This document shows, one piece after another, positions 1 to 10,614 of a stretch of DNA of 64,000 nt; the stretch's first letter is position 1; every line of letters starts with the position of its first letter. The stretch is from Poa pratensis (Eukaryota > Streptophyta > Magnoliopsida > Poales > Poaceae): NCBI GenBank assembly GCA_947311845.1, contig CAMZMU010000040.1, positions 62,994,330 to 63,058,329 on the forward strand, written 5' to 3'. Position numbers and translations under genes: made by a program. The notes under the pieces are model-generated. The model was not told where the DNA came from and searched no databases. It was given only the letters and a program-made list of their open reading frames with translations.

Positions 1-854
1 TGGCACTAATTTTGGTAGTTATATGTATTGGGTCCTGCATTGCGTGTGGAAGCTTCGGAATTTGCCCCTGTACAGGGTTTCAAGGGACATCTACCTTGCT
101 CTCTTGTTTACACTACATGCTTCTCTTATATATTTTGGGTCTCTCTAGGGCTCAATCGAATGAGAATTAGCTTAGTTCACATTCGTGTGACGTCATCAAT
201 CCCAGTTGCAAGTCAAGTTGCAACTCATTATTAGCACGAATCACGAAGCAAATCAAATGGTCTAGAGCAGTTGCAAGTCCACTTGCAACTCAGTCGAATG
301 AGAATTAACTCACATGACGTCGTCAAATCTCAGTTGCAAGTTGACTTGCAACTGATGCACGAATCACGAAGCAAATCAAGTGGTCCGAAGCAGTTGCAAG
401 TCTAGTTGACTTGCAACTGATGACGTCATGTGAATGAGAACTAAGCTAATTCTCATTCGATTGAGAATTAGCAAAACCGATATATTTTTCAACATGGGGT
501 ACAGTCATCAACTGTTTTTTTGCCTACATTGGGGGGAAACTGATTCACTTATGCAGCAGTTACCATGGATCAGTACAGTCATCATTTGATTGTCTGTTAC
601 ATGACACTAATTTTGGTAGTTATGTATTGGGTCCTGCATTGCAACTTGCAAGTGGAAGCTTTGGAATTTGATCGTGTACAGGGTTTCAAGGGACATGTGT
701 ACCTTGCTCTCTTGTTTTATTGTTTACACTACATGCTTCTTTTGTATTTTCAACATGGGTACATTCATCTACTGCTTAGCCTGCATTGGGGGAAAACTAC
801 TTATGCTGCAGTTACCATGTCAGCATTTTATTTTCTATTATTCAACAACACGTT
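1..854. repeat. Duplicated non-coding sequence, left flank of Gypsy element
   Basis: Bases 1-125 and about 600-725 are diverged direct copies; both start near 'cactaattttggtagtta' and run through 'cagggtttcaagggaca'. The similarity resumes after the MITE at 137-479. The stretch from about 757 to 854 continues, after removal of the Gypsy element, into 12920-13236, and is repeated once more at about 13237-13639. This is probably intron or upstream sequence of the OB-fold gene whose last exon is at 13877, because the same repeated block leads directly into that exon. I see no coding sequence here; the short open frames have no recognisable protein. Confidence 0.7.
137..479. mobile_element. MITE with long inverted ends and 9-bp target duplication
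   Basis: The ends are inverted repeats: 'ctcaatcgaatgagaattag' at 151 recurs reversed as 'ctaattctcattcgattgag' near 446-465, with weaker similarity further out. The flanks carry the direct repeat 'atatatttt' (128-136 and 480-488). The related copy at about 722-755 lacks the insert and serves as an empty site. The interior has two direct copies of a 'cacgaatcacgaagcaaatc' block and many 'ttgcaagt/acttgcaa' palindromes. The 9-bp duplication fits a Mutator-type MITE, though the superfamily is an inference. No coding capacity. Confidence 0.75.
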
Positions 855-1359
855 TGTCGAGGTATTGGTAACGCGGAACTACTATATGGATTCATACGTA
901 CCGTAGAGGAGGTGGGGAAGAACGTAGAGGGTTCCAGTGACGGGATTGCACACACGATCTTACCCAGCTTCGGATCTCACGACGGTGGCGAGATCCTACG
1001 TGCTGCTATAATTCACTCAAGGAGAATATGTGTACAGGTTACAATGAGATTGTATGCGTGCCCTAAGGCTGCTGGAAGGCTGGCTTATAAAGGCGCCAAG
1101 CCTTCCCCTACAAGGAAAGCCTTAACCGACCTAGATCACGAGTCCTAGACTAACACGGTAACAAACCCTAACTTGCTCCCTAAGGCGAACGCAGCCAGGC
1201 CTTCGTCTTGGACTTCACTAAGCCAGCCCAGAGCTTATCCTTGCGCCTAAGCCCATGAGGCCTTCTCCATTAAGCCCTCCGGCTTTATCTGATGGGCCTC
1301 CTTGGTGGGCCAGGTTTTATCCACCGTGGCAGGTATACCCGTTCGGCATAACCTCCACA
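855..1359 (-). repeat. Gypsy 3' LTR (left on + strand)
   Basis: This LTR is 505 bp, begins 'tgtcgaggtatt' on the + strand and ends 'cataacctccaca'. It nearly matches 12410-12914. In element orientation it reads TGTGGAGG...CTCGACA. A TATA-like 'cttataaagg' lies near 1083. Confidence 0.93.
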
Positions 1360-1377
1360 GTAGTCCCCGGAAAGGTT
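1360..1377 (-). other. Gypsy polypurine tract region
   Basis: Read on the minus strand, the bases abutting the 3' LTR are 'cctttccggggactac', a short purine-rich stretch where plus-strand priming would be expected. It is placed by position and is weaker than a classical polypurine tract. Confidence 0.5.
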
Positions 1378-1746
1378 TAAGTTCTTCGTTTGCCGTCTTT
1401 GTGAAACACGGGCTTTCGCCTTTGCGCAAGGCGGACAGAAGAGCTTGGAGCATTCCAAAATGAGACATTCAGTCTGCCTTAAGGATTAAGCCGAACTCTC
1501 CTGCACTTTGAACAATCTGGCAGAAAGATTCTGTCAGCGTCGAGTCTTGTCATGACGTCACCACAGTCAAAGCCAGTCCACGACAGTTTGGACAAGCAAA
1601 GAGACGTTGTGACGCCATTACTGCTATTTTTCCGCACACGATCTCCGAGGCGTGCGGGAGAAGATGCCCATTCTGACCGTTGCGGGACGCGTGGCGAAAA
1701 TCGCGCGGACGTTATCTCACCGCACTAATCGCGGCGCACGGCCCCC

Positions 1747-1753
1747 ATAAAAG
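1747..1753 (+). promoter_or_regulatory. TATA box candidate for the antisense gene
   Basis: A 'cataaaagg' motif lies on the + strand inside the element, outside the LTR. It is about 190 bp before the ATG at 1935 and suggests that the antisense gene has its own promoter. Confidence 0.4.
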
Positions 1754-1934
1754 GGGAACTGATTTTCTCCATCTGGTTCATTTCCCTGTTCATCGTCCTC
1801 CTCGCGCCCATCCCATCTGAACTCCGGCGAGCTCCACCACCACCACCTGCGCACCCACCCATGGAGAGCTCCGATGCGACCGCGGGAGCGGCAACGGCGG
1901 CGGCGTCGGCGGCGACGGGGGACAAGATCTGGCC

Positions 1935-4900
1935 ATGAGGGGATCGAGCACCGCGGATGCATCTGCATCTCGCGCGGCAGCGGCGACAAGTTCTGCGGCC
2001 ACCTCCATCGAAGCAGAGAAGAATGCCCAGCCCTCCGACGAGGGCGATGCGGCGGAGGCAGAGGAGGAGGGAGAGGAAGCATCATCCCGCAACTGGGCAG
2101 CTTCCACCATCACCGACGCGGACCTCACGCAGCTGGAAAAGGAGGGCATCCTCCCACCAAAGGAGAACTGCCACTGGCGGTCAGCGTACGGCCACCCTGC
2201 TCCAGATCCCGCCGGCGATGAACGAGTGCTCCTCGTCTCACATCTCCTCCGCGGTTTGTCTTTGCCTCCGCATCCTTTTTTCCAATCAGTCTTAGACTAC
2301 TATGGCCTTCAGCCTCATAGCGTAGGCCCCAATAGTATCTTGTACATAGCTGGCTTTATGGCTTTATTCGAAGGATACTTAGGCATAGAGCCCAGCTTAG
2401 AATTCTTCAAGTACTGCTTTACTTGCAAGCGCCAAACAGAGAAGGAAGAACTGCTTTCCTTAGGAACAGTTAGCATCAACCTTCGTAGAGGCAGAGACTG
2501 GTATCCTAAGGCGCCAAAAATAGATTCCATTAAAGGCTGGAATAGCTCCTTCTTCTACTGCAAAGACATGGCGCCAGTAGGCAAAGACATAGGACTTCCT
2601 CGCTTTTCTCCTTTGCCTGCGGAGCCCCGCCTCTCTTGGGGCGAAAAACCGCTGAAGGTCCTTCCTGACAACCTCCGTCGCATGCAAAGGCGGATTGAGT
2701 ACTTAACAAAGACTGCTGTGCCCAAACTCACGGGCGCAGACACCATCCTATGTTGGTTGTCAAGGCGAATCCAGCCTTTGAAAGATCGCAAAGGCCTCAT
2801 GTGCCACTACACGGACCAGAAGAAAGATCCCCTCCGTGTTAGTGAGAGCGACCTTACGCAAGACGCCCTTGTGTATCGCTTTAAGAGGATTGCCAAGGAA
2901 AGGATCCAGCTCACAGAGCAGCGTCCTATGTACACAGCCGCCAACCCGGCTCCAAGGTAAGGCATTTACCATTACTGTTTTTACACTTCCACAATGTTTG
3001 CCTTACTAACACCACTTTTGATTTCAGCTCGCCCTTTTGCCGGATAATCTGCTGGCTCCTTTGTTTTACGTGCCTGAAGCGGCACCCGAGCCCCAAAGAC
3101 TCGGAAACGAAAGGCTTCAGGAGCTACTGCAGCAACTTCAGCAGCAGAAAGGCGGAAGCGTGAGAAAGCCATCCCTGTTAACGCCGAAGTGCTCGACATT
3201 GAGGACGATGAAGATGCGGCCTTCAATGCTCCAGTACAGAAGTAAGCCGAACCTCAATTTCTTTAGTAAGGCGAACAATGTCTATGAATGTTATCTTATT
3301 TTGTATGTGATTTGCAGGATCAAACCAACTGCGCCTCTCAAGAGGAAGAAAGTAATTTCTTCCAGGCAAAGAAGACTGAGCCTCTCCAGCCATCGCTCCC
3401 CCCACTCCCTCCGTTCAACAAGAGACAGCCCAGGCCCATCTGAAGATCATCATATAGATTGGACTCAGCCGTCTTACCTGATAAGACGGAAACTGAAAAG
3501 TTGGCCAGGGCTGCCGCTGCTGGGAAGGCGGCGGTACTTCAGTCAGAGAGCCGAACGAGCCCATTACTCGTGAGGCTATCCGCAACATGGTGAAGCAAGA
3601 GCTCTTTGACGACGAGGGGTACATCTTACCCAACATCGCCGCCATGCTTGCCGATGAGAAGGAGCGCAACGAGCCGCCTCCGAAGCTAAGGCCAGTTGGT
3701 CAAACATTGACCATATTGAATCTGGAAGACAATTGTGACGAGCTGTACGTCACAATGAAGAAGAGCTACAAAGCCTTGAAGGCCATGATGCAGGTAAACA
3801 TTCCGTCTTTATGTACATACTAGTCCCCGGGCATTACGTTGTGCTTTGACTAAGCCGACGTAATGGCCTTTCTTTAATGTTGATAAAGACTCAGTCCCCA
3901 AGCCCTTGTAGCTATACTTTATTGTCTTTACCTTTGTTACTTACTACTGCCCTTGCCTTAGCAGAGCAGCGAGCAGCTTACGTGCGATCTGTGGTACTCC
4001 TGAGTAACCAAAGGCAAGTGCTCAAGCAAGCCGTCGCCAAAAATAAGGCGAACGAAGGTAAATGTTCTTTCACATGCATTGTGTTTAATTCATTTGAAGG
4101 CATAAGATGCTCAACACATGCAATGTGTCTTTCACAGCTGTTGTGGCGAAGGCAAAACAGATCGTCAGCGAGACTGGCGATATAGAAGTTGTGAGGCGGG
4201 AAAATGCCGCCTTGTTTAAGCAACTGGAGGAGAACCGAAAGACGGCCGAGGCCAATCTTAAAGCCGTCCAAGACAGCGCCGCTGAAGGGCAAACAAACTG
4301 AAGGCAGAACTTCTGAAACTGCAGCGACAGGCTGAAAAGGATGGGCTCCTAATCCAGAGCTTACAAGGTCGTCTTGAACGCCAAGCTGATGAGAGCACCG
4401 CCATTGACGAGAAACTGCTAAGTAAGCCTCTCTTCTTTTACTTTTTGCCTTTATTCCAACACTTCAGTACGCCTTAACTTTTTTCATTCCTCCTTTCCAC
4501 AGTTCCAGCTGGGTTTGGGGAAAGGCTTACCTCTGAGACGCGCCTGGAGCTTATCTTGGAGTGTGGCGAAATTGTGTCAGGGCTGTACACTGCGGGAAGA
4601 GACGTTGTCGCCAACATCTTCCCAAAACAGCTGCCCCAAGTGACAAACACCAGCAACTTGCTGCCACTTCTTCAGAACTGCGTCCCAGAGGTGGTGGAGC
4701 GTCTTCGCTCAGCAGCTAGAGGCGGAGCAAAACTTGCTCTAGGACTTGTTCGCGGCCACTACCCCGAAGTCAACATGTGGCGCGTTATCAAGTGTTTCCC
4801 AGCCAGGACAGAGACGGCAACGAGCTCATCAAAGAAAAGGTCTATGCCTCTGTCTCTGGCTTTGCCTCAGCCGTTGCGGAGATGGTAGACTTGCTATCTT

Positions 4901-5084
4901 CTTCTCCAAGAAGCCTGTGCCTCCCCGTCCTGACGACGTGTCTGATGACGAAGCCGAAGCACCCACCACTGGCAATGGCGATGAGTCAGAAGACGGAAAT
5001 GAAGAAGAAGAAGAAGGCGAGTCTGAAGCTACGCTGGATCCATCCAAGTCCCCTGCGTCTTCGCCTCCTCAGTCCCCTGCATAA
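1935..5084 (+). CDS. Antisense spliced gene carried by the Gypsy element (Transposase_28-like protein)
   Basis: This gene runs against gag-pol, between integrase and the 3' LTR. Its long first exon (1935-2956, about 340 residues) has an Ala/Glu-rich start. A conserved block follows (HPFFQSVLDYYGL, PNSILYIAGFMALFEGYLGI, FFKYCFTCKR), of the kind Pfam lists as 'putative gypsy type transposon' (PF04195); this is recalled, not searched. Splice-like borders suggest exons 3028-3241, 3318-3793, 3965-4057, 4138-4421 and 4503-5084. The second exon encodes 'LPDNLLAPLFYVPEA' and a Gln-rich coiled coil. The last ends in an acidic tail before the stop at 5084. The best-looking frames do not join cleanly across all exons, so one or more frameshifts are likely. 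Such antisense genes are known in Tat elements (gene23 of Grande1). Their function is unknown. Confidence 0.65.
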
Positions 5085-5643
5085 GATGCAGGAAAAACTT
5101 TGCATTAAGCGTGTCATGAAAGATGGCACAAAAGACTTGTTAAGTTATGTTTTGTAATGGCAGGAGCCTTTTATCTGTTGAACATGTTTGTTTTGCAACG
5201 CATGCACTTATTTTTAAAAGGCTTGCAAACTATGCTCCTTATCCGTCTTCAAGTTTTCTGGCTTATATGCTTTAGCCTTTTCGTATGCTGGCAGAACCTA
5301 AGCACGGAACACTTCGCTGGCAACAGGGTTAGTAACCAAACTGTTTAAACACAGAAACGGCGCCGGCTTTTGGTGCGTAAAGCATCTACTAAGACAAGCC
5401 AGCATATACGCGATCAGATAAATACTCTTAGACGGATGCAATTTTAATTTTTGTAAGGCCTTAAGGCAAAAGCATCATGTGAGTAACCACAAGCACGAGC
5501 CAATTCGGGTTAACATTGATATTTTTATCGAAATATATGATCAAATGGAAATAAAAGACGGCGAGAACTCATGCATAAAAATAATTGAGGGAACCAAAGA
5601 CTTTTATTTCATAATCATATATGGTGTGATTACAATAGAATTG
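5085..5643. other. Gypsy internal spacer between convergent genes
   Basis: This non-coding stretch separates the 3' end of the antisense gene from the 3' end of the integrase frame. I see no domain or repeat in it. Convergent transcripts from both sides would meet here. Confidence 0.5.
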
Positions 5644-6255
5644 CTAAGTGTAAAAAGGACGTAGCTGCTCAATGTTCCAAGGACGTTTCGTCTCCTTGAG
5701 CACTGCTTCTTCGTTCCTTTTCCTTTTGCGGCCTCTTTTCTTCTTCTCGATATCACGGAGGTCCACAAGATAATATGCCCCGTTCTTAAGCGCTTTGCTG
5801 ATAACGAAGGGTCCTTCCCATATGGGAGATAGTTTGTGCTCCTTTTGCTGAACAAGGCGAAGCACCAAATCGCCTTCTCGAAACGATCTCCGTCTTACCT
5901 TGCGACTGTGGTAACGCCGCATGTTCTGCTGATAAATGGCGGAGCGCTGAAGCGCTATCTCACGCTCTTCTTCGAGAAGGTCTAAGCCGTCCTGTCGGGC
6001 TTCTTCTGCGTCTGCTTCGACGTAGGCTGTTACACGAGGTGTGTCGTGCAGGACATCTGTTGGGAGTACCGCTTCAGCGCCATATATGAGAAAGAAAGGG
6101 GTATAGCCTGTTGCACTGCTTGGAGTTGTGCGTATGCTCCATAAGACAGCATGCAAAGGCACCTCTAATCTTGGCTTTATTCCCTGTAGAATTATACTGT
6201 TGGTTCGCTCAACTTGGCCATTCGATTGTGGATGAGCCACAGATGCTAAGTCCAA
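5644..6255 (-). pseudogene. Gypsy integrase, C-terminal part
   Basis: This segment begins with 'HPQSNGQVERTN', which carries the third catalytic acid (Glu) of the DDE integrase core. It continues to a C-terminal domain ('FREGDLVLRLVQQ', 'LSPIWEGPFVI') and a basic tail, and ends with 'NIEQLRPFYT', a usual end for Gypsy polyproteins. It overlaps the upstream integrase segment in another frame, so a frameshift separates the second catalytic Asp from the Glu. The domain itself is complete only if that shift is bypassed. Confidence 0.85.
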
Positions 6256-6820
6256 CGAATACCAACTTCACCACAGTACTTTGCCAGTCTCCTACGGCGA
6301 AGTTTGTCCCATTGTCCGTAATGATACTGTGGGGGACGCCAAATCTCGTTATAACCTCAATGACGAACTTCTTGGCTGTTGCCCCATCAAGCTTTTTTAT
6401 GGGCTTAGCTTCAACCCACTTGGTGTATTTATCCACCGCAACTAAGAGATGTTTGACGCCGCCTCGCGCAGTCCTGAATGGACCTACCATGTCCAGTCCC
6501 CAGACCGCAAATGGCCACGTGATTGGAATGGTGCGCAATTCCTGGGCTGGCATCTTTGGCTGTCTTGCATACTTTTGGCATCCAACGCATTTCTTGACGA
6601 GTTCTTCTGCGTCTTGCTTTGCTGTGAGCCAGTAGAATCCATGTCTAAAAGCTTTGGCGACAATTGCTCGGGCAGAGGCATGATGACCGCAACATCCACC
6701 ATGGATCTCTTCTAGTATCTCCTGTCCTTCTTCCGGCGAAACGCATCGTTGATATACACCTGTGGTACTCCGCTTGTATAGCTCTCCATTTATTATTGTG
6801 TATGCCTTAGCTCTGCGCAC
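6209..6820 (-). pseudogene. Gypsy integrase, N-terminal and core part
   Basis: It contains the HHCC zinc-binding region ('GGCCGHHASA' to 'CVGCQKYA') and the first two catalytic Asp residues ('WGLDMVGPF', 'SIITDNGTNF'). Soon after the second Asp the frame departs from the family pattern, and the continuation is at 5644-6255. This points to a small indel near 6250. The enzyme joins element cDNA to host DNA; this copy is probably inactive. Confidence 0.85.
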
Positions 6821-6873
6821 AACTTGCCGCCTTAATACTTCATCCTCTGGCTCTTCCTTGTTAAGGAGGAAAT

Positions 6874-7383
6874 TTATGTAGGGCTGTGTCCAATCTGGCT
6901 TACCAGCATGACGGAAACAGACTGCGAAGCCATGGGGTCATCCTCATCTCCGCCTTTAATAGACGGCACGTACAGGTGCTCCAAAAATATATCGGAGGGC
7001 ACCTTCGATCTTTTCGAGCCCATTCTGGCTAAGGCGTCCGCTGCTTCATTTTCCTCCCTTTTGATATGCTTGACTTCTAAGCCGATAAAACACCGACCAA
7101 ACTCGTCTACCGTGCGTCGGTATTCAGCCATTGTAGGGCTCTTCGCGTCCCATGCCCCTTCTAATTGTTGAACAACGAGGTCTGAATCGCCATAGCACAA
7201 AAGACGGCTAATGCCCAAATCCTTTGCGACGTGCAATCCATGCAACAGAGCCTCGTATTCTGCAACATTATTAGTGGCATTGAAGTGTATCTGCAAGACA
7301 TAGCACATCTTGTCTCCTTTAGGGTTCTTCAGTACCACGCCAGCTCCCGATCCCTGCAACATTTTGGAGCCGTCAAAGTGCAT
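6874..7383 (-). pseudogene. Gypsy second RNase H domain
   Basis: The segment 'MHFDGSKMLQGSGAG', then 'NNVAEYEALLHGL', 'GDSDLVVQQ' and 'NEAADALARMGS' gives the D-E-D-D set of an archaeal-type RNase H. It lies between the reverse transcriptase/RNase H frame and integrase, as in Tat elements. A break near 7384-7450 separates it from the upstream frame. Confidence 0.8.
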
Positions 7384-7450
7384 AACCCAATATTCTCGTC
7401 AGGGAGGGGAAGTTCATCCATTGCTTCTGTCCAGTCTGCGATGAAATCAG

Positions 7451-8761
7451 CTAAGACTGGGATTTGATGGCTGTACGTGGCTTGTACTGGATGTCGAAGG
7501 CTGCCAATTCAATTCCCCACTTAGCCACACGTCCAGTGGCATCGGTGTTGTTTATAATGTCACCCAATGGCGCCTTACTGACTACCGTGATTGGGTGCTC
7601 TTGGAAATAATGGCGTAATTTTCTGGCTGCGAAGAAAACTCCATAAGCCAGCTTCTGATAGTGAGGGTATCGTTGTTTGGATTCGGAGAAGACTTCGCTG
7701 ATATAATATACCGGCCTTTGTTCCGGTAGCTCCTTTCCCTCTTCCTTTCGCTCAACAACAACCACTGCACTAATAACTAGGTTGGTAGCCGCCATGTAAA
7801 GTAGCATCGGCTCTTGTGGTAGAGGAGACGCTAATATTGGTGCTGAAACTAAGGCGTCTTTTAACTGTGCTAAGGCTGCATCTGCCTCTTCAGTCCAGAC
7901 GAACGTCTTAGTTTTCTTCAACAACCTGTATAGGGGTAAAGCTTTATCCCCAAGCCTACTAATAAATCGGCTTACAGCTGCTGCAGATCCTGTGAGCCTT
8001 TGGACATCTTTAAGACAAGTAGGCTTTTTGATGTCCATGATAGCTCGAATCTTTTCTGGGTTAACCTCAAGACCTCTTTCTGAAACAATGAAGCCTAAAA
8101 GTTTTCCTGCTGGGACGCCAAAAAAGCATTTTCCCGGATTTAGCTTCATGTTATATTTTCTTAAGTTATCAAAGGTTTCTTGAAGGTCAACGATGAGATC
8201 GCCGCGTTTTCGCGACATAACGGCAATGTCATCGACATAAGCGTGAACATTGCGGCCTATTTGATCGTGTAGGCAACGTTGTATGCACCGTTGGTACGTT
8301 GAGCCAGCGTTTTTAAGCCCGAAAGGCATAGTTATGTAGCAAAACGTTCCGAAAGGTGTGATGAAGGAAGTCTTAATTTGATCAGACTCCTTCATCTTAA
8401 TTTGGTGGTAGCCAGAGTAAGCGTCCAAAAAGCATAGTAATTCAGAACCTGATACAGCATCTACGACCTGATCAATTCGCGGCAATGCGAAGGGGTCTTT
8501 AGGACAGGCTTTGTTTAAGCCGGTGAAATCTATGCACATGCGCAAGTCTTTCACGTCCTTCTTAGGTACTAATACAGGATTTGCTAGCCAATCTGTGTGG
8601 ATAACCTCTCTAATGAAATTAGCGGCACTAAGCCGAGCTACCTCTTTTCCTATTGCTTTCTTCTTCTCTGGACCGAAGCGACGAAGACCTTGTTTTACTG
8701 GCTTGGCACCTTTGGCGACATTAAGGCTGTGCTCGGCAAGTTCCCGGGGTACTCCTGGCAT
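7451..8761 (-). CDS. Gypsy reverse transcriptase and RNase H
   Basis: This is the longest intact pol segment, about 436 residues. It shows 'LRMCIDFTGLNKACPKD', 'CFLDAYSGYHQIKM', 'TPFGTFCYITMPFGLKNAG' and the catalytic 'AYVDD', followed by the connection and first RNase H region ('ALPLYRLLKK', 'YPHYQKLAYGV'). It copies element RNA into DNA. Upstream (8762-8840) the same frame encodes the conserved 'FLREQRDIFAWSPSDMPG' but is interrupted by a stop, so the true polyprotein extended further. It ends early at 7451 compared with the complete polyprotein. Confidence 0.9.
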   Translation of the reverse strand: MPGVPRELAEHSLNVAKGAKPVKQGLRRFGPEKKKAIGKEVARLSAANFIREVIHTDWLANPVLVPKKDVKDLRMCIDFTGLNKACPKDPFALPRIDQVVDAVSGSELLCFLDAYSGYHQIKMKESDQIKTSFITPFGTFCYITMPFGLKNAGSTYQRCIQRCLHDQIGRNVHAYVDDIAVMSRKRGDLIVDLQETFDNLRKYNMKLNPGKCFFGVPAGKLLGFIVSERGLEVNPEKIRAIMDIKKPTCLKDVQRLTGSAAAVSRFISRLGDKALPLYRLLKKTKTFVWTEEADAALAQLKDALVSAPILASPLPQEPMLLYMAATNLVISAVVVVERKEEGKELPEQRPVYYISEVFSESKQRYPHYQKLAYGVFFAARKLRHYFQEHPITVVSKAPLGDIINNTDATGRVAKWGIELAAFDIQYKPRTAIKSQS

Positions 8762-8870
8762 GTCTGATGGTGACCATGCAAAAATATCCCGTTGCTCACG
8801 GAGGAACTTGACGAGCGCGCCTTCCTATGCGTCACTGAGGTCCGCGCCTATGTTCGTCGTCTTGCTTGCA

Positions 8871-9547
8871 TCAGCGTTGTCCAGCACGATCTTCTTCGAG
8901 TTTGAGCTGGCCTTGAAGGTAACATCCGAGCGCAAGGAGGCTTTTACCATCCGGCATTTCATTGGTGTTAACTTCTTTCTTGTACTGCTCCAGCTCTTCC
9001 TTGCTGATGACTGCTTCTGCTAAGACGGCGTTTCCTGCTTCGCATTCCTTCGCCTTCTTGAAGTCGCCATTGACCGTGATGACGCCGTTTGGTCCAGGTA
9101 TTTTGAGCTTGCTGTAGATGTAACACGGGCGTGCCATGAATTTGGCAAAGGCTGGGCGGCCAAAGATTGCGTGATACGCACTTTTGAATTCCACCACTCA
9201 AAGGCAACTTCCTCAGTCCTATAGTTTGTTTCGTCACCGAAGGTGACGTCTAAGACAATTGTTCCCATAGAACTGGCCTGCCTGCCTGGCACTATGCCGT
9301 GAAACTTGACTGTGCTATGTTTTAGCTGTGTCTCAGAAAGGCGCATGCGCTTTAAGGTTTCAAGATAGAGGATGTTGATGCTACTCCCTCCATCCATAAG
9401 CACCTTAGAAAGCCTGCATTGCTGCACAATTGGGTTTACAACGAGCGCGTAATTCCCTGGGTTCTGTGGAATATGATCAGGATGATCGTTGCGGTCCCAT
9501 GTAATGGGGTGCTCGGACCAGTTGAGATACTGGGGAACCGCTGGCAT
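8871..9547 (-). pseudogene. Gypsy aspartic protease region
   Basis: Two overlapping segments (9020-9547 and 8871-9197) cover the protease. The active-site motif is 'VLMDGGSSINILY', with DGGSS instead of DTGA as is usual in this lineage, and it is followed by 'YHAIFGRPAFAKFMA' in the next frame. The break lies near 9190-9200. It would process Gag-Pol. I call it degenerate because the frame changes inside the domain. Confidence 0.75.
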
Positions 9548-10235
9548 AGTGGCATTGAGTTCCCTCCAGGCTGCCTTTTCCTTTTTGGCCGAAGGAGTGG
9601 CAAGGAAAGTGACAAGGCTTGTTTCGACCCTTGGAAACTTGTTGCTCCTCTTGTGCTTTGGCTCCTGATCTTCCGGCTCCGAAGCACTTTCCTCGTTGTC
9701 CTTCTGCTCTTTCTTGTCTTTACGGTTCTTGCGCTTGAACTGTTTTGCCTTGAAGCCAGCGTCGGATCCTTCTTGATATCATCGTTAAGGCGGCACTGCC
9801 TGTTGGTATGGGTGCATTTGCCAAGCTTGCTATGATGGGCACAAGGTTCATCTTTGATGTCGTCATAGGTGATTTTAATGGGTCTTGACCCTTGACTGTC
9901 ATCGCCTTCTTCTGCCATCTGCTAGCCCCGCTCTGGCCACCCTTCTTATTGGCAAAGGCTACCTCCTTTGATGGTCCTGGCGCATCGTTGGCTTCCTTCT
10001 TTTTCCGGCTTTGATTGTTGTTTCGCTTTTCCGGGTTAACAGCTATGTCCATGCGCAGATCGCCGTCGTCAGCTCGAGCGTCGTCTTCTGCTGCAGCGTA
10101 ATTGTTCGCGCTGTCTAAGAGCTCGCCGAGGTGTTTGATGTTTTGGCTGGCTAACATATATCTCATCATGTTGCCTTTCTTCAGGCTGTTCATAAAAGCA
10201 TGTATGGCCTGGATCTCAGAAACGTCTTCATGCAT
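9436..10235 (-). pseudogene. Gypsy gag C-terminal region (capsid end and nucleocapsid-like)
   Basis: Overlapping segments 9720-10235 and 9436-9918 contain 'AIHAFMNSLKKG' and 'HLGELLDSANNYAAAEDDARA', then a Lys/Arg-rich region. A Cys/His cluster ('CAHHSKLGKCTHTNRQC') resembles the zinc-binding end of Tat gag proteins. Two frames are needed to cover it. Confidence 0.7.
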
Positions 10236-10614
10236 TCTTTGTCTCTGTCCATCGAGCTATGAAAGCTCTGCTTGACTCCCCCTCCACTTGAGCACACTTT
10301 AGTAGATCTGAGTAAGCCTTTGGACGTTTGTATGTGCATGAGAAGTGTTGCATGAATGTTTTCTGCATGTCTTGCCAATTGTGGATACTCTTTTCTGGCA
10401 AAGTGTCGATCCATAACCGGGCCGTTCCCTCCAACATGAGTGGAAGAAAACGTACAGCTGCATTGTAATCACCGTCATTAATACCAACGGCGTGGATGTA
10501 ATCAGGCAGCCATATGTCCGGTTTGTCAATGCCATTGTACTTGTCCACAATTTTCTTGACATTGCCTAGCGAGGATGGGAGTTGCACCTTGCGAATCGCC
10601 GGTCCAAAGCACAC
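10228..10614 (-). pseudogene. Gypsy gag capsid core
   Basis: A retrotransposon gag core with 'LPSSLGNVKKIVDKYNG', 'FLPLMLEGTARLWIDTLP', 'SIHNWQDMQKTFMQHFS' and 'YSDLLKCAQVEGES'. It forms the virus-like particle shell of the element. A frame change near 10230 separates it from the downstream gag segment. Confidence 0.8.

Noticed and set aside
137..479. Repeated spaced motifs resembling a CRISPR array
   Set aside because: This is a eukaryotic MITE with inverted ends and a target duplication. The repeats are palindromic and irregularly spaced, with no cas genes.
565..1148. Short + strand frames over the repeat and left LTR
   Set aside because: They cross the boundary between repeat and LTR, and the same frame recurs in the right LTR; it is not a gene.
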